The notes under the pieces: model-generated
What the model saw: the letters and a program-made list of their open reading frames with translations, nothing else
What the model was told of the DNA's origin: nothing
Database searches by the model: none
In this document: positions 35,610-46,567 of the stretch, piece by piece
Numbering within the stretch: position 1 is the first letter of the stretch
Layout: every line of letters starts with the position of its first letter
Assembly: GCA_022225965.2 (NCBI GenBank)
Contig: JAKJXP020000050.1
Coordinates: forward strand, 124,001-188,000
DNA: 64,000 bases
Direction: 5' to 3'
Origin: Diatrype stigma
Taxonomy: Eukaryota; Ascomycota; Sordariomycetes; Xylariales; Diatrypaceae
Made by a program: the position numbers and the translations under genes

Positions 35610-36996
35610 TTTTGCGGTTGGTACGCTGTTTGATGTCGGCTAAGTGGTTATGTTCGTGATGGTGATGGCGCCAGGAATATATTGGTCGAAGGATGTTGGG
35701 TTGGCTGGCAGCGGTAGAGTACGGAGCTCTTGAAAGGCGTTAAGTAGCCAGCCTGGGTATGGAGCGCCTATGTGATGTTGGGTTTCTGGGGGTATATTTG
35801 GTTATGTAAGTGGAGACAATGGGGCAGCCGGAAGGGAGCGAGCAGGTTGGCCTAATTAGTGGTCGGCTTGGAAGACAATGATCATAACGGTGAGAATTAG
35901 TCGTATGGGGTTCTAAGACTTTCTTGGATTTGCTTAATTCGAAGTGATGAAAGCGACGAGTTACGGAAGTATGGTTGTATGTTTTATTGATGATGATCTT
36001 TCCAGGTGAGACTAGACTTGCTGTGCTAACGTGGTCTAATGTTGAAAAAGGAGGCGGTATAAGCTTCTATTATACGGAACCTAAAGTTTGTTGGTAGAGA
36101 GTTATTACTCCAGCTCCCAATAGAAGTAGAGTTCGAAAAGTATGTGGTAGGTATACTTGAGTAAGTAAGTAGGTATGTACACTACCGTACCACCTAATCA
36201 TCAACGAATAAATTAACCTTATTGTTTAGGTAGGTTGCACCGAGCCCCGTTCAGCGAGTGCAGTCGATGGCGGTATCGATGGCGATGGCGGTGGATGGTT
36301 CTGATTTGGGACATCAGGTCCAATGAACTGCATGAACTACAGAACAAAGAACGGCCCGGCTATCAGACTGGAACCAGCTGCAGCTGAGAGGTTGGACAAA
36401 GTGAAATATCGGGGTGCCGACCTGCCGATGGGCCTCCCAGCCTTCCCAGCCAAGCCAAGCCAGCTTCCCAACTTCGCAGATTCCCAGATTCTGGCTTGCC
36501 CAGCCAGCCAGCCAGCCAGCTTGTCTGCCGAGCCGCTTCACAAAAGGGGCCCACAGAAGCTGCCCACAGGTACAAGTCGCCTACACGGGTCCACGGTACC
36601 ATATTGGTTGTCAATCACTGTCCGGTCTGTCGTTGGACAAAGCTGGTCCAAAAAGGTACTCCATTTTCATAGATACTGGTACTTATTATGGAGCAGGGTC
36701 CCGTTTCCTACGTGTAAACTGGAGATGGGAAATGGTTACATGGCAGGCACCATGGCTGCATGGGGACTTGTACCTGCTAGTAGGGGTAGGTAACGTTATC
36801 GATAAGATAAGACTTAGTTACCATCGGGCCCAAGTAAAAATTTCCAGAGGCCGACCTTTTCCCCACATCAGCCGTGTGCAGCGATTTCAGTGCTGACCAA
36901 CTCAATTACATCAAAAGAGTCGACAAATTCCTGCGACTCCCATTGTATAACTGCCCAGCGCCATAGATACGGCATTGACAGCGATATTCAACAGCC
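35610..36996. other. Intergenic region between Ypt6 and Nop53 genes
   Basis: This is the divergent promoter region of both genes. It contains TAGGTAGG words (about 36150-36240), a (CAGC)n run at 36500-36520 and (GATGGC)-like repeats near 36266-36295. ORFs at 36323-36896 have repeat-derived composition and no domain. Confidence 0.5.
36500..36520 (+). repeat. (CAGC)n microsatellite
   Basis: Five tandem CAGC units within a C/A-rich segment. Confidence 0.8.
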
Positions 36997-38307
36997 ATGC
37001 CGGTCATTCAACCCCTGAAGGGCACGCCAAGTGCCCCTGCAACCTACAGCCAACCATCAAGAAAGGGAAAGAAGGCTTGGAGGAAGAACGTCGACGTTAC
37101 CGAAGTCCAGGAGGGTCTCGAGGAACTGAACAAGGAGATAATTGAAGGTGGTGTCGTCGCTGAGCGCCCGTCCGAAGAACTCTTCACACTCGATACCGTC
37201 GGCGACGCCTCCATCCCCAAACGCTATCCTAAACATACTTCAAAGCCTCTGAGGGCAGATGAGATCATCGCTGCCCGCTCAGCTGTCGCTGCAGTGCCCC
37301 AACGCAAGCGACCTGGTGACAAGACTACAGACGGCATAATTCCAGCCAAACGACTAAGGACGCAGTACGTTACACAAAAGGAGCTAAATCGGTTACGAAA
37401 GGTCGCCGACGGTCATCATGAATCCACTATCGAAGTCGTAGACGCTTCCTATGATCCCTGGTCTGTAGAGCCCGAGCCCATCACAGAAGAGACCATACAC
37501 GATGTGAGGAACGACAAGAAGAAAGCGCCAAAGACCATAGTCCAGCAATCTCTGTCATTATCAGCGAATGGGAAGCCTGTACCGGCAGTACAAAAGCCCA
37601 CGGGCGGCTACAGCTACAACCCGGCATTCAGCGATTACGAAGCTCGTTACACCGAGGAATCCAACAAGGCTGTCGAGGCTGAGAAGAAGCGTTTGGCAGC
37701 AGAGGAGGCAGATCGCCTCAAGAAAGAGGCGGCCGCTCGATCTGCCGCAGAGGCAGAAGCTGCCGAGGCGCGGGCCGAGTTGTCGGAGTGGGACGAAGAC
37801 TCCGAATGGGAAGGAGTCCAGAGCGGCGGAGAGGAATTGAAGGCGACGGTGAAGCGGGCAGAGCGGAAGACCCCGGCGCAACGAAATAGGATCAAGCGAC
37901 GCAAGGAGGAGGAACGTCGCCTCAGACACGAGTCGAAGATGCGTGTCAAGAAACAACAAGCAGAGCAGATCAAACAGATCGCGAAGGCCATCGCGGAGAG
38001 AGATGCACAGCTAGCTCTAGCAAGTGCTGAGCGGAACGACGACAGCGGCTCCGAGGGCAATGACGAGGTTCTTCGTCGGAGACAACTGGGTAAATACAAG
38101 CTCCCCGAGAAAGACCTCGAGTTGATCCTCCCGGATGAGCTACAAGATTCGTTGCGGCTGCTTCGGCCTGAGGGTAATCTGCTCAAGGACCGATATAGGA
38201 GTCTGTTGGTGAGAGGAAAGACGGAGGCCCGCAGAAGAAGGCCCTTCAGGAAACAGGCTAAGACAAAACTTACGGAGAAGTGGACATACAAGGACTTCAG
38301 CATATAG
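36997..38307 (+). CDS. NOP53: Ribosome biogenesis factor Nop53 (PICT1/GLTSCR2 family)
   Basis: Single exon, 436 aa, starting MPVIQPLKGTPSAPATYSQP. Nop53 acts in the nucleolus in late 60S subunit assembly and brings the exosome helicase Mtr4 to pre-60S particles. The N-terminus has RKGKKAWRKNVDV, typical of the family. LFTLDTVGD (residues 62-70) matches the arch-interacting motif that docks on Mtr4. The middle is a long charged, coiled-coil region rich in Lys/Glu/Ala. The conserved C-terminal block reads LPDELQDSLRLLRPEGNLLK and then RRPFRKQAKTKLTEKWTYK. Length agrees with yeast Nop53 (about 455 aa). No intron is needed. Confidence 0.92.
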   Translation: MPVIQPLKGTPSAPATYSQPSRKGKKAWRKNVDVTEVQEGLEELNKEIIEGGVVAERPSEELFTLDTVGDASIPKRYPKHTSKPLRADEIIAARSAVAAVPQRKRPGDKTTDGIIPAKRLRTQYVTQKELNRLRKVADGHHESTIEVVDASYDPWSVEPEPITEETIHDVRNDKKKAPKTIVQQSLSLSANGKPVPAVQKPTGGYSYNPAFSDYEARYTEESNKAVEAEKKRLAAEEADRLKKEAAARSAAEAEAAEARAELSEWDEDSEWEGVQSGGEELKATVKRAERKTPAQRNRIKRRKEEERRLRHESKMRVKKQQAEQIKQIAKAIAERDAQLALASAERNDDSGSEGNDEVLRRRQLGKYKLPEKDLELILPDELQDSLRLLRPEGNLLKDRYRSLLVRGKTEARRRRPFRKQAKTKLTEKWTYKDFSI

Positions 38308-39040
38308 TCGAGTTTTTAGCATGCGTACCTTCATAACTGGCGGTCAATTTGACCGACAATAGAAGTCTTGATTATCATTTTGCCTTCCTCTTCATCGCAA
38401 GTATACGTCGGGATTTTCAAGAGCCACTGCACCCACAGCTAAGCATTCACCTACCAGCCCTACAAGCAGGAACAAGTGAAGTTGTAGGTAGGCATGAGTT
38501 CTGTTAGCGCTAATTCCTACACAAAGACCAACACCTACAGGTAGCTATCAACATCCTTCGACGGCGAAGACGGGCCGTTTACGCTGCTGAAAAAGAGACG
38601 CAGTGGACCGTACCTCTGCTAAGCGCTTGGACGATACAGGGGATACAGGCGATAGATCATGCTAAGATAATCTCGCTGCGGGCTAGTGCGACTAATGTAT
38701 GACGTACTAACTGCGATTTGCGGCTGCATCGCATTGGTTGGAAGTTGGAACACAGGGCAGAGCTTCGCTTCTCGGATTCCAAGGAACGCAAAGGGCAGTA
38801 AAAAACAGCTCAATAGCTACACACACAATAACCTTAGTCAAGGTAACCGGAGGCGAACAGGAGTAAGGATTTTTGTTCCTCCCCGACCACTGGAATCCAA
38901 TCAAACCACGTGTAGGGAATTGTCCTACCATGATGCCTTCAAATTGAATTCCACCTCTACTTCACCAACATATATACCTTGTAATCATGAAGCATTTCAG
39001 CTTGCCGGTATACTGAGATTCGAACCCCTCTCTGATTGCG
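38308..39040. other. Intergenic DNA, promoter side of the NADH dehydrogenase gene
   Basis: No gene recognised. A box B-like word (rc of GATTCGAACC) near 39009 has no tRNA structure around it. Confidence 0.5.
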
Positions 39041-41164
39041 ATGTCCGCGCCGCGAGGGGCAGTTCTGGCCGCCGGCTTCCGAGCTGGTCGCAGCTGGAGC
39101 TCTCCTGGCTTTGCTCTGACCTCACCTGCATCCTCCGCGTTCTGGCAGCGGGCCGGTAATACTGCGCATCCGCAGGCTCGCTATTTCGCCAATCTCTTCC
39201 GATCCAAGCCTCAGTCTCAGCCTCAGCCTCCTTCACCAGAGCGTAATAGTAGCCCACGCTCAAGAACGACCCGATGGTTCTTCCCTCCATTCCGGACTGT
39301 CCGCGCCCTTTCGGGGAAGCCCCTCCCCCAGCGACGCTCCCCAATCCTGAACTTCGCCTACCGTTCGGCAGCTATCCTGGGCACCGGGATCGGTTTCATC
39401 GGCTTCCTATTCGCCGCCTTCTTCATATATGACGCTACTACGTACAAAGAGTCCATCACGTTCGGCGACTGCGATGTCTCCGCTGCCGCCCTGGAACCTC
39501 CTCGAGGGGGTCCCAAAAATTTGCCTATAATTGAAGCATTTTTAGACGACGACGAGAGTGAAGAAGCCAGAAGAAACAAGGATAAACCGAGGCTTGTTAT
39601 TCTCGGTGGCGGCTGGGGTAGTGTTGCCCTACTCAAACAGCTCAACCCAGGCGATTACCATGTTACCGTTATCAGTCCAAAGAACTACTTCTTGTTTACT
39701 CCTATGCTCCCTTCTGCCACCGTCGGTACCCTGGAGATGCGAAGTTTGGTCGAACCAATACGGAGAATCCTCACGAGAGTGCGGGGTCATTTCCTGCGGG
39801 CCAATGCCGAGGATATCGAATTTTCCCACAAACTCGTCGAGTGTTCTCAGGTCGACGCCAGGGGAAAGGAACAACGATTCTACGTGCCCTACGACAAACT
39901 GGTTGTTGCGGTAGGCTCTGTCACGAACCCGCATGGCGTCAAAGGCTTGGAGAACTGCTTCTTCCTCAAGGACATTAACGACGCTCGAATGATCCGGAAC
40001 CAAGTCATCAAGAACATGGAACTCGCATGCCTTCCCACGACACCAGACAATGAGCGCAAGCGGCTGCTATCGTTTGTCATCAGTGGAGGCGGCCCTACCG
40101 GTGTGGAATTCGCCGCCGAGCTCTACGACCTGCTGAACGAGGACCTGACCAGGAGATTCCCTCGCATCCTGCGCAACGAGATCTCGGTGCACCTGATCCA
40201 GAGCCGCGGCCACATCCTGAACACCTACGACGAGACGCTGTCCAAGTACGCCGAGGAGAAGTTCGCCCGCGACCAGGTCGAGATCCTCACCAACTCGCGC
40301 GTGAAGGAGGTCTTCCCCGACAAGATCGTCTTCACGCAGACGTCGGCCGACGGCAGCATCATCACCAAGGAGATCCCCTCGGGCTTCTGCCTGTGGTCGA
40401 CGGGAGTTTCGCAGGCGGACCTGTGCAAGCGCATCGCGGCGAAGCTGGGCCCCGCGGCGCAGAACAACCGACACGCGCTCGAGACGGACACGCACCTGCG
40501 GGTGAACGGCACCCCGCTGGGCGACGTGTACGCGATCGGCGACTGCGCGACGGTGCAGAACAACACGGCCGACAGCGTGGTGTCGTTCCTGCGCGGGCTC
40601 GCCTTCAAGCACGGCAAGGACCCCGAGACGCTGGAGCTGCACTTCAGCGACTGGCGGGACGTGGCGGCCGACGTGCGCCGCCGGTTCCCGCAGGCCGTCA
40701 GCCACCTCAAGCGGCTCGACAAGCTGTTCGCCGACTTCGACAAGGACCAGTCCGGCACGCTCGACTTCGGCGAGCTGCGCGAGCTGCTCAAGCAGATCGA
40801 CAGCAAGCTGACCTCGCTCCCGGCCACGGCCCAGCGCGCCAACCAGCAGGGCGTGTACCTCGCGCACAAGTTCAACAAGCTGGCGCGCGCGGCGCCGGGC
40901 CTGCGCGCCAACGACGTCCGCGACGGCGACGTCGACCAGGCCTGCTACCGCGCCTTCGTCTACCACCACCTCGGCTCTCTCGCCTACATCGGCAACTCGG
41001 CCGTCTTCGACCTCGGCCCCCGCGGCTGGAACCTCACCGGCGGCCTCTGGGCCGTCTACGCCTGGCGCAGCGTCTACTTCGCCCAGAGCGTCGGCGTCCG
41101 CACCCGCGTGCTCATGGCCATGGACTGGGCGAAGAGGGGGCTCTTCGGGAGAGGTAAGATATAA
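39041..41164 (+). CDS. nde1: External alternative NADH dehydrogenase with EF-hand, mitochondrial
   Basis: Single exon, 707 aa. A rotenone-insensitive type II NADH:ubiquinone oxidoreductase of the inner mitochondrial membrane that oxidises cytosolic NADH without pumping protons. The N-terminus is Arg/Ser/Ala-rich with few acids (mitochondrial presequence). A membrane segment ILGTGIGFIGFLFAAFFIYD (about 112-132) follows. FAD- and NADH-binding Rossmann motifs are LVILGGGWGSVALLKQL (about 185) and FVISGGGPTGVEFAAEL (about 345). An EF-hand loop DKDQSGTLDFGE near residue 566 has all calcium ligand positions, which identifies the Ca-binding fungal class (as Neurospora NDE1). The C-terminus AMDWAKRGLFGRGKI is the usual membrane-anchoring end. 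The 3' half is noticeably more GC-rich than the 5' half. The symbol is by family and could be a paralogue. Confidence 0.93.
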   Translation: MSAPRGAVLAAGFRAGRSWSSPGFALTSPASSAFWQRAGNTAHPQARYFANLFRSKPQSQPQPPSPERNSSPRSRTTRWFFPPFRTVRALSGKPLPQRRSPILNFAYRSAAILGTGIGFIGFLFAAFFIYDATTYKESITFGDCDVSAAALEPPRGGPKNLPIIEAFLDDDESEEARRNKDKPRLVILGGGWGSVALLKQLNPGDYHVTVISPKNYFLFTPMLPSATVGTLEMRSLVEPIRRILTRVRGHFLRANAEDIEFSHKLVECSQVDARGKEQRFYVPYDKLVVAVGSVTNPHGVKGLENCFFLKDINDARMIRNQVIKNMELACLPTTPDNERKRLLSFVISGGGPTGVEFAAELYDLLNEDLTRRFPRILRNEISVHLIQSRGHILNTYDETLSKYAEEKFARDQVEILTNSRVKEVFPDKIVFTQTSADGSIITKEIPSGFCLWSTGVSQADLCKRIAAKLGPAAQNNRHALETDTHLRVNGTPLGDVYAIGDCATVQNNTADSVVSFLRGLAFKHGKDPETLELHFSDWRDVAADVRRRFPQAVSHLKRLDKLFADFDKDQSGTLDFGELRELLKQIDSKLTSLPATAQRANQQGVYLAHKFNKLARAAPGLRANDVRDGDVDQACYRAFVYHHLGSLAYIGNSAVFDLGPRGWNLTGGLWAVYAWRSVYFAQSVGVRTRVLMAMDWAKRGLFGRGKI

Positions 41165-42035
41165 GAAGAAAAGTAGCGATTGTTGTTTTGGAATGTGACC
41201 TTTTTTGCTAACCTAAATTCGACAACTAGATCTCATGAGCTTTTAAAGCCTCGCTCGGCAATATCAGCGTTACGATCTGTAGCGCACGACCTACGTATTA
41301 CGTGTGGATGTGCAGGAGAAATGATGACGATGAGGCCTGGATTTACTTAACCAGGCATTTACTTACCCATCTGCCTACCTAATACCTAGGGTAGAGTAGG
41401 AGGCTAGATTTATTGTTTGTTAGCAGCGGGCGAACGGCGTCTAGTTATGTCGTCTATAGACCAACTAGCCAGCATTGAGAGACTCGGGTAACGCACCTAA
41501 CTACCTAGTTATCAAATGACTATAATTGATTATGATGCTTTCGCTTGAGCAGAGACGGTCGAATGTTGGACAGCGGCATGTCGATGCCTCATCGACTAGG
41601 CCGTTGTCAAGGCGTTATAATATAAATTGAAGACACTGCGTTGCTCTTATCTACAGACTCTGTTGTTTTACTTGCTCCAAGTCAACGAAGACTTGACGAT
41701 GACTGTCATTGCGTTTGAAGTTCGAGTCACGTTACAGTACGATTTGCCAGGATATGACACTATGGACAAGGCAAATCATTTTAATTCAATTTATAAGTAT
41801 TGCATCCCATACTTTCTAAGAGCGTGCGTTTGCAATCCCATGGACGGTATTAGCTGCAATGGTAATCAGAGACCAACTGTCCACCAAACCCATCGAAGAT
41901 ATTCAGCAGTAACGAGACAACGACAGATTATTAGGGCCCTTTCAAACCACTAAAAGATAAACAGACACGTGGACTTTGCCGAATGCATTTCATTTTGTTT
42001 GTGTATAAATGGTAGCTATAATTAAAATTTCCCAA
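41165..42035. other. Intergenic DNA between convergent genes
   Basis: 3' flanks of the NADH dehydrogenase and RING genes, with several CTACCTA words (41365-41385, 41498-41508). An ORF at 41627-41953 has no recognisable domain. Confidence 0.5.
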
Positions 42036-42990
42036 TTACGATGCCTGCCTCCCTTGTTGGGACCCGGGCTGCTGTTCCTGTTGCTGTTGCTGCACCAGAG
42101 GCCATCGACCAATAAGTTCTAGGAATCTGGCGCTATTCGCAGGCTCGGTGAGGTAACGGTGCACCAGGTACGCTAGCATACGGCGCTGCTGCGTCGACGT
42201 CTGAGCGTACAGGTGGAGTCGGCCCCGAAGAGCTCGCTGGATTGCCTGTTGTTGCTCTCGCGATGCTGGCGTCCGGAAATTGATAGGCTGGGTAGGCACG
42301 ACCCGTCGTCTATTCGTGACGCTGTTTTGATTATCGTTGTTATTACTGCTATTGTTGTTGGTATTGTTGTTGTTGGTATTGTTGCTGTTGCTGCCGTTGT
42401 TGCTATTGTTAACGCCGACCCTCCTCCCGCTCGCCCTCGCGGTAGCCATGCGTATGCGGTCCCGAAGGATCGCGGCTCCCCTAGCCGAGGCCTGCTTGCT
42501 ACGACAGGAGGGGCAGTATTCGTCCTCTTCCACGTGCCCGTTGCTGTTATTGGTATTGCCGTTGTTATTACTGTTATATTTATTATCTATCATCCGCAGC
42601 AAAGCGGGCGGGAGGTGCGTGGGCAGCGACAGCATCACCGCCCCTTGTTCCTCCCTGGCGCCGCGAGGACGCAGCGGGGTGAAGGGGGACGACAGCAGGC
42701 GGACGCCGTGGCCGCAGGCGGGGTGGACGAGGGGGTGGCGGCAGTCGGGGCAGGTCGGGGCGCGGCGGGCGCGGTGCTGCGTCGCGAGCCACTTGGAGAC
42801 GCAGGCGGCGCCGTAGAAGTGGCCGCAGGGGAGCACGGCGACGCCCTCGGTCGCCTGGTTCGCGGGGTTGTGCAGCGCGACGATCGGGAAGGCGAGCACG
42901 GCATCGTCGCAGATGGCGCAGCACAGGCCCATGCGGACGGGGCGCCCGTCTCGCACGAAGCCCGCTTGGACGCAATCGTGGATCGCGGGC
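42036..42990 (-). CDS. RING-finger protein with poly-Asn tract (5' exon uncertain)
   Basis: The main exon runs from an acceptor (CGCTAACGTCACAG ending at 42991) to TAG-side 42036 and encodes about 317 residues; if translation starts at the internal ATG (42932) it is 298 aa. A RING finger lies at the N-terminus: CCAIC, then LPCGHFYGAACVSKWL, then CPDC, with a later CPSC pair. This suggests an E3 ubiquitin ligase-type protein. The middle holds a long Asn-rich tract coded by AAC/AAT repeats (about 42320-42420), and the C-terminus is Gln-rich (VQQQQQEQQPG). The block HDCVQAGFVRDGRPVRMG upstream of the RING is in frame and looks like real coding sequence, so a 5' exon should exist. I could not join it in phase to the exons seen at 43305-43680. 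Confidence 0.7.
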
Positions 42991-43304
42991 CTGTGACGTT
43001 AGCGATTTCGGTGCTCTGCGGTCCATACATAACTGTCTACTACTACTTTTCAAACCATGCATGCTGCCTGCCTGCCTGCCTGCCAGTCTGTCTTGGAGGT
43101 GAGGAACTACATAGGAGTGAGGGAGGGGCGATGCATCCTGTGTATGTGAGTGAGTGAGGAAGGCCTGGCGGTAATTACGTATCGGCACGCCACGAGGGGT
43201 CATCACTGTTGGTCATCACCACGGGTATGATCACTTATTGCGACATCCAGGGAAGCCTTCATTGCAGCGGCCATCGGTCGGAAACGATATAAGGAGGAAT
43301 ATTT

Positions 43305-43680
43305 TTATTGGAACGATCTATTGATTGATGCCGTCTTGCGGGATTCGAAGTGAAAGGTCGCGAAGTTGATAATATCGCTTACCAGGCCTTCGTACAGGGA
43401 GGGTTTGGCAGAAGTGGTGTCGGTCGAACGGTTCGAGTAAACATCGCCAACATTGCTTGAATGGCGCAGATGAAGGGGGGCCGGAAGACAATCCTCGTTC
43501 CACAGCAGCGACGGAAGAACACGCATCTCACTTGGACGTAACCTGATTGTACATGGCTCCTGCCTACGCACGGTGAACTTACCAATAGTTGCCTTCACTG
43601 ATAATGATGGGCTGTGGGCGTTGGTAGATAATGCGGTTACGGGACATGGTGTTCCCTGTTGAGTTGCGTGATGATGGCAT
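43305..43680 (-). CDS. Possible small two-exon gene or 5' exons of the RING gene
   Basis: Model: complement(join(43305..43542, 43583..43680)), 111 aa, beginning MPSSRNSTGNTMSRNRIIYQ. The junction is TG|GTAAGT ... ATCAG|G, leaving a 40-nt intron that is short for fungi and lacks an obvious branch site. Exon 2 has a second donor (CTG|GTAAGC at about 43384), so it could continue into the RING gene, but then the phase with the acceptor at 42991 is off. No domain recognised. It sits directly at the border of the AT-rich island. Confidence 0.35.
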
Positions 43681-44796
43681 GGTGGATGGAGAATGGCTGA
43701 TTTGCAATGAGAGAGTGAGAATTAAGAGTAGATTTAAGTAGATTTAATGAGTTATAAATGTTAATACTTAAGAAAATATAAAAAAGAAGTTAAGATTTAA
43801 AAGATCTTTTCGTAGTATTTATAAAAGAAAATTTCTATTTTTAGTTTTAATTATAATGTAAATTATTAATTTAAATTATATATAAAATATATTTAAAAAT
43901 ATATTTAAAATAATTTAAAATTTTAATATTTATATTATAATTTATGGTTATTATTAAATAAATAAAATAATATTAAACTTTATTAAATTAATATTATATT
44001 TAAATTATAATAATTAACGGTTATTAAATATTTATTTATAAAACGATTCTTTAATTTAAATATATAAACATTTTTTATTTAATTTTAATATATAATATAT
44101 ATATATATGTTAAAAATAAATTAATTAAATGCTTAACTTTACTTAATAATAAAATAAACTTAAATACGTTTTAATTAATTAATAAATCATTAAAACATTT
44201 TATATAAACACTTTATATAATATTATAAATAATATAATTACGAGATATTATATAATAAAAATAAATATTTACGGTTTTAATAAAATAAAGTTTATAATAA
44301 GCCTTTATAATATAAAATATAATAATTATAAAAAAAGATTAAATAATTTTAATAATAAATTTATTAATAAATAATAATTAAATAAATAATTAAAATTAAA
44401 ATTTAACTTTATTTTTCTTTATAATTTCATTTTATAAAGTCTTATTTAATACATTTTAATTAACATAATTATATAAATAATAATAAATACATTATAAGTA
44501 TATTATAAATTATTATTATAATAATACGTAAAAACGTATAAAATATATAAAACGCTTACTTAATTTTAATGCTTTTAAAAGTTATTCCTTTATTAAATAT
44601 AAGAAATATAATAAAAATAAAAATATTAATACGTTTTATATACTTAATTATTATTTATATAACTTAAATATTTTAATATTTTTTTATATTTTATTTTAAA
44701 ATACGTATACTTTAAATATGTAAAGATTTTTATGAAGTATTTTATAATATATATTATTAAAAGATGTTTTAAATTAAATTATAAATTACGTTTAGC

Positions 44797-45250
44797 CGCG
44801 GAAACGGTAACAGGACGATAAGGCGGAGAAAACGAGGCGAGATCGGCTACAAAACGGGCGGGCAGGTAAAATTAAACGGCTGAACAACACATTATCGAGA
44901 TTAGCAAACGTCGGATCGACATCGGAAGCAATGGAGGATTACGCGAACTCGGACCGACCCTGGACGCCCGGATTTCCGGACGCCCAAAGGCGGCCCGAAT
45001 TCGCGCATAACACAAAAAGTAAAGGAAACAATTATAATGAATTAAAAAATAATAAAAGGTCGGTTCGAGCCTTTGTTTTTAAGGGTCGGATTAATAGCGG
45101 GAAAAAATTACGTATCGGATTGGTTGTTATTATTGGAAAAAAAGAAAAAGAAAAATTTCCGGACGGGAAAAGAGCAAGGTATTTATATCCTAAAGGCGGT
45201 ATATAATTTGTTCTGCCGGTTAGGTCGTCGTCGCGTCGACGCCGGCCGGG
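44797..45250 (+). other. Less-mutated patch in the AT island
   Basis: GC-richer sequence with an ORF at 44931-45206 (MEDYANSDRPWTPGFPDAQR...). No domain recognised. It may be a transposon fragment that was less affected by RIP. Confidence 0.35.
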
Positions 45251-45954
45251 ATAAGTAGTTTACTTATATCCGGAGCGATATACCGGACGTATAAGCCATT
45301 TCGTATCGTTTTTTTTTTTCCTTATAACTTATTTTCGCTTATTTAATATACCGGTATCATATTTAATAATGCGCATACCGTACGTTTACGGCGTAAAGCC
45401 GAATCGATTTTACGTTATAACCATTTCTTTTAATTTAACAAATAGCTTTGGGCCTTTTTATAACAAAAAACGGGCAAAAACCGTTTTGGATATTTTTTGT
45501 ATATAACCAGAAAAGCGATTTCGGTACGAATCAGTAGGTTTTTCTTTTCGATTTCGGTTTGAGGTTTCTTATTATGCTAGAATTAGACGTATACCGGCAT
45601 GGCCCTTTGGGCCGTCGACCGCGTAATACCATATATATATATAAATTACGTTTAAAGCCGTATTAAATTTTTAATAACATTAAAACCGATTTTAATTTAT
45701 TTAAGTTTTAAGAAATTTTTTAAAATGTTAATATTTACGCTTTTATTTTTATGTTTTTCTTTTCTTTTTAAGTAAATATATAACTTATAATATAATAATT
45801 AATTTATTAAATATATTTTAACGTAATATTAAAGAAATAATATAATGTTTTAATTTTTATTAAAAGATGATTTAAAAATATTTATTTTTTCTTAGCGGTT
45901 TTGTTTTATCGGTTTTCCTTATCGGGCTATTAAGTTGGTATAATAAATCACTGA

Positions 45955-46262
45955 ACCAGAATAAAGCGAAGGCCCTACTTTAGCTGGTACGGTACTGGAA
46001 AACTAGAACATCTACGCTGTGGACTTGGCTGGAAAGAAGGATGTTTCCTTGTCTGCTTGTTTATAGGAATCTACATACAAAACTGGGCGTGCCAGCATCC
46101 TTATATAGACCGAGAACCAAAGCCCATATGTACCGGCTTCGGCTTCGGGCCTTCGGCCGTACAGCCAAAGCCGATGGAAATAACTAGAATAAAGCCTGCA
46201 GCTGCAACGCTGCTATTCAGCAACGCATTGCCCGATTGCAGCGCTATTCGAAACCGAAGCTA
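45955..46262. other. Un-RIPed patch of normal composition
   Basis: About 300 bp of balanced composition with intact CA/TG words, including a Gly/Phe-like GGCTTCGGCTTCGGGCCTTC stretch and GCAACGC/GCAGC words. It sits between AT-rich flanks, so it either inserted after mutation or was never duplicated. Confidence 0.5.
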
Positions 46263-46353
46263 ATATGCTACCGATAAATTTATATCTTTTTAAAAGAGCT
46301 ATCGAATTCGAAATCCGTATAAGCCTAACGAGAAAACGCAACTTATATGTAAT

Positions 46354-46567
46354 TATAAGAATATAAGTAACTAAGAGCTAATAACGTAATAGCTAAGCAT
46401 AAGCGAAGCTATTTTAAAAAAAAGATATATAAGATTATTTTTAGTTATAATTCTTAAAAATATGTAAAGTTTTTCTTATAAGCTTTAGTTCTTAATACGG
46501 CGTTTAGGCGCCAATTACGTGCCGCTTACGTAATAAGCTTTTTAAATAAAAGCCATTTTTTTATATT
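46354..46567 (-). repeat. LTR (3' side) of older Gypsy element
   Basis: About 214 bp matching 61316-61531, including the shared core GGCG(T/C)(T/C)(T/A)(A/G)GGCGCCAATTACGT-like segment and GTAATAAG...AAATAAAAGCCATT. Ends are approximate because RIP has altered the TG/CA termini. Confidence 0.65.

Noticed and set aside
39000..39025. Box B-like GGTTCGAATC on the minus strand
   Set aside because: No box A or acceptor stem at tRNA spacing; it lies just before a protein start.
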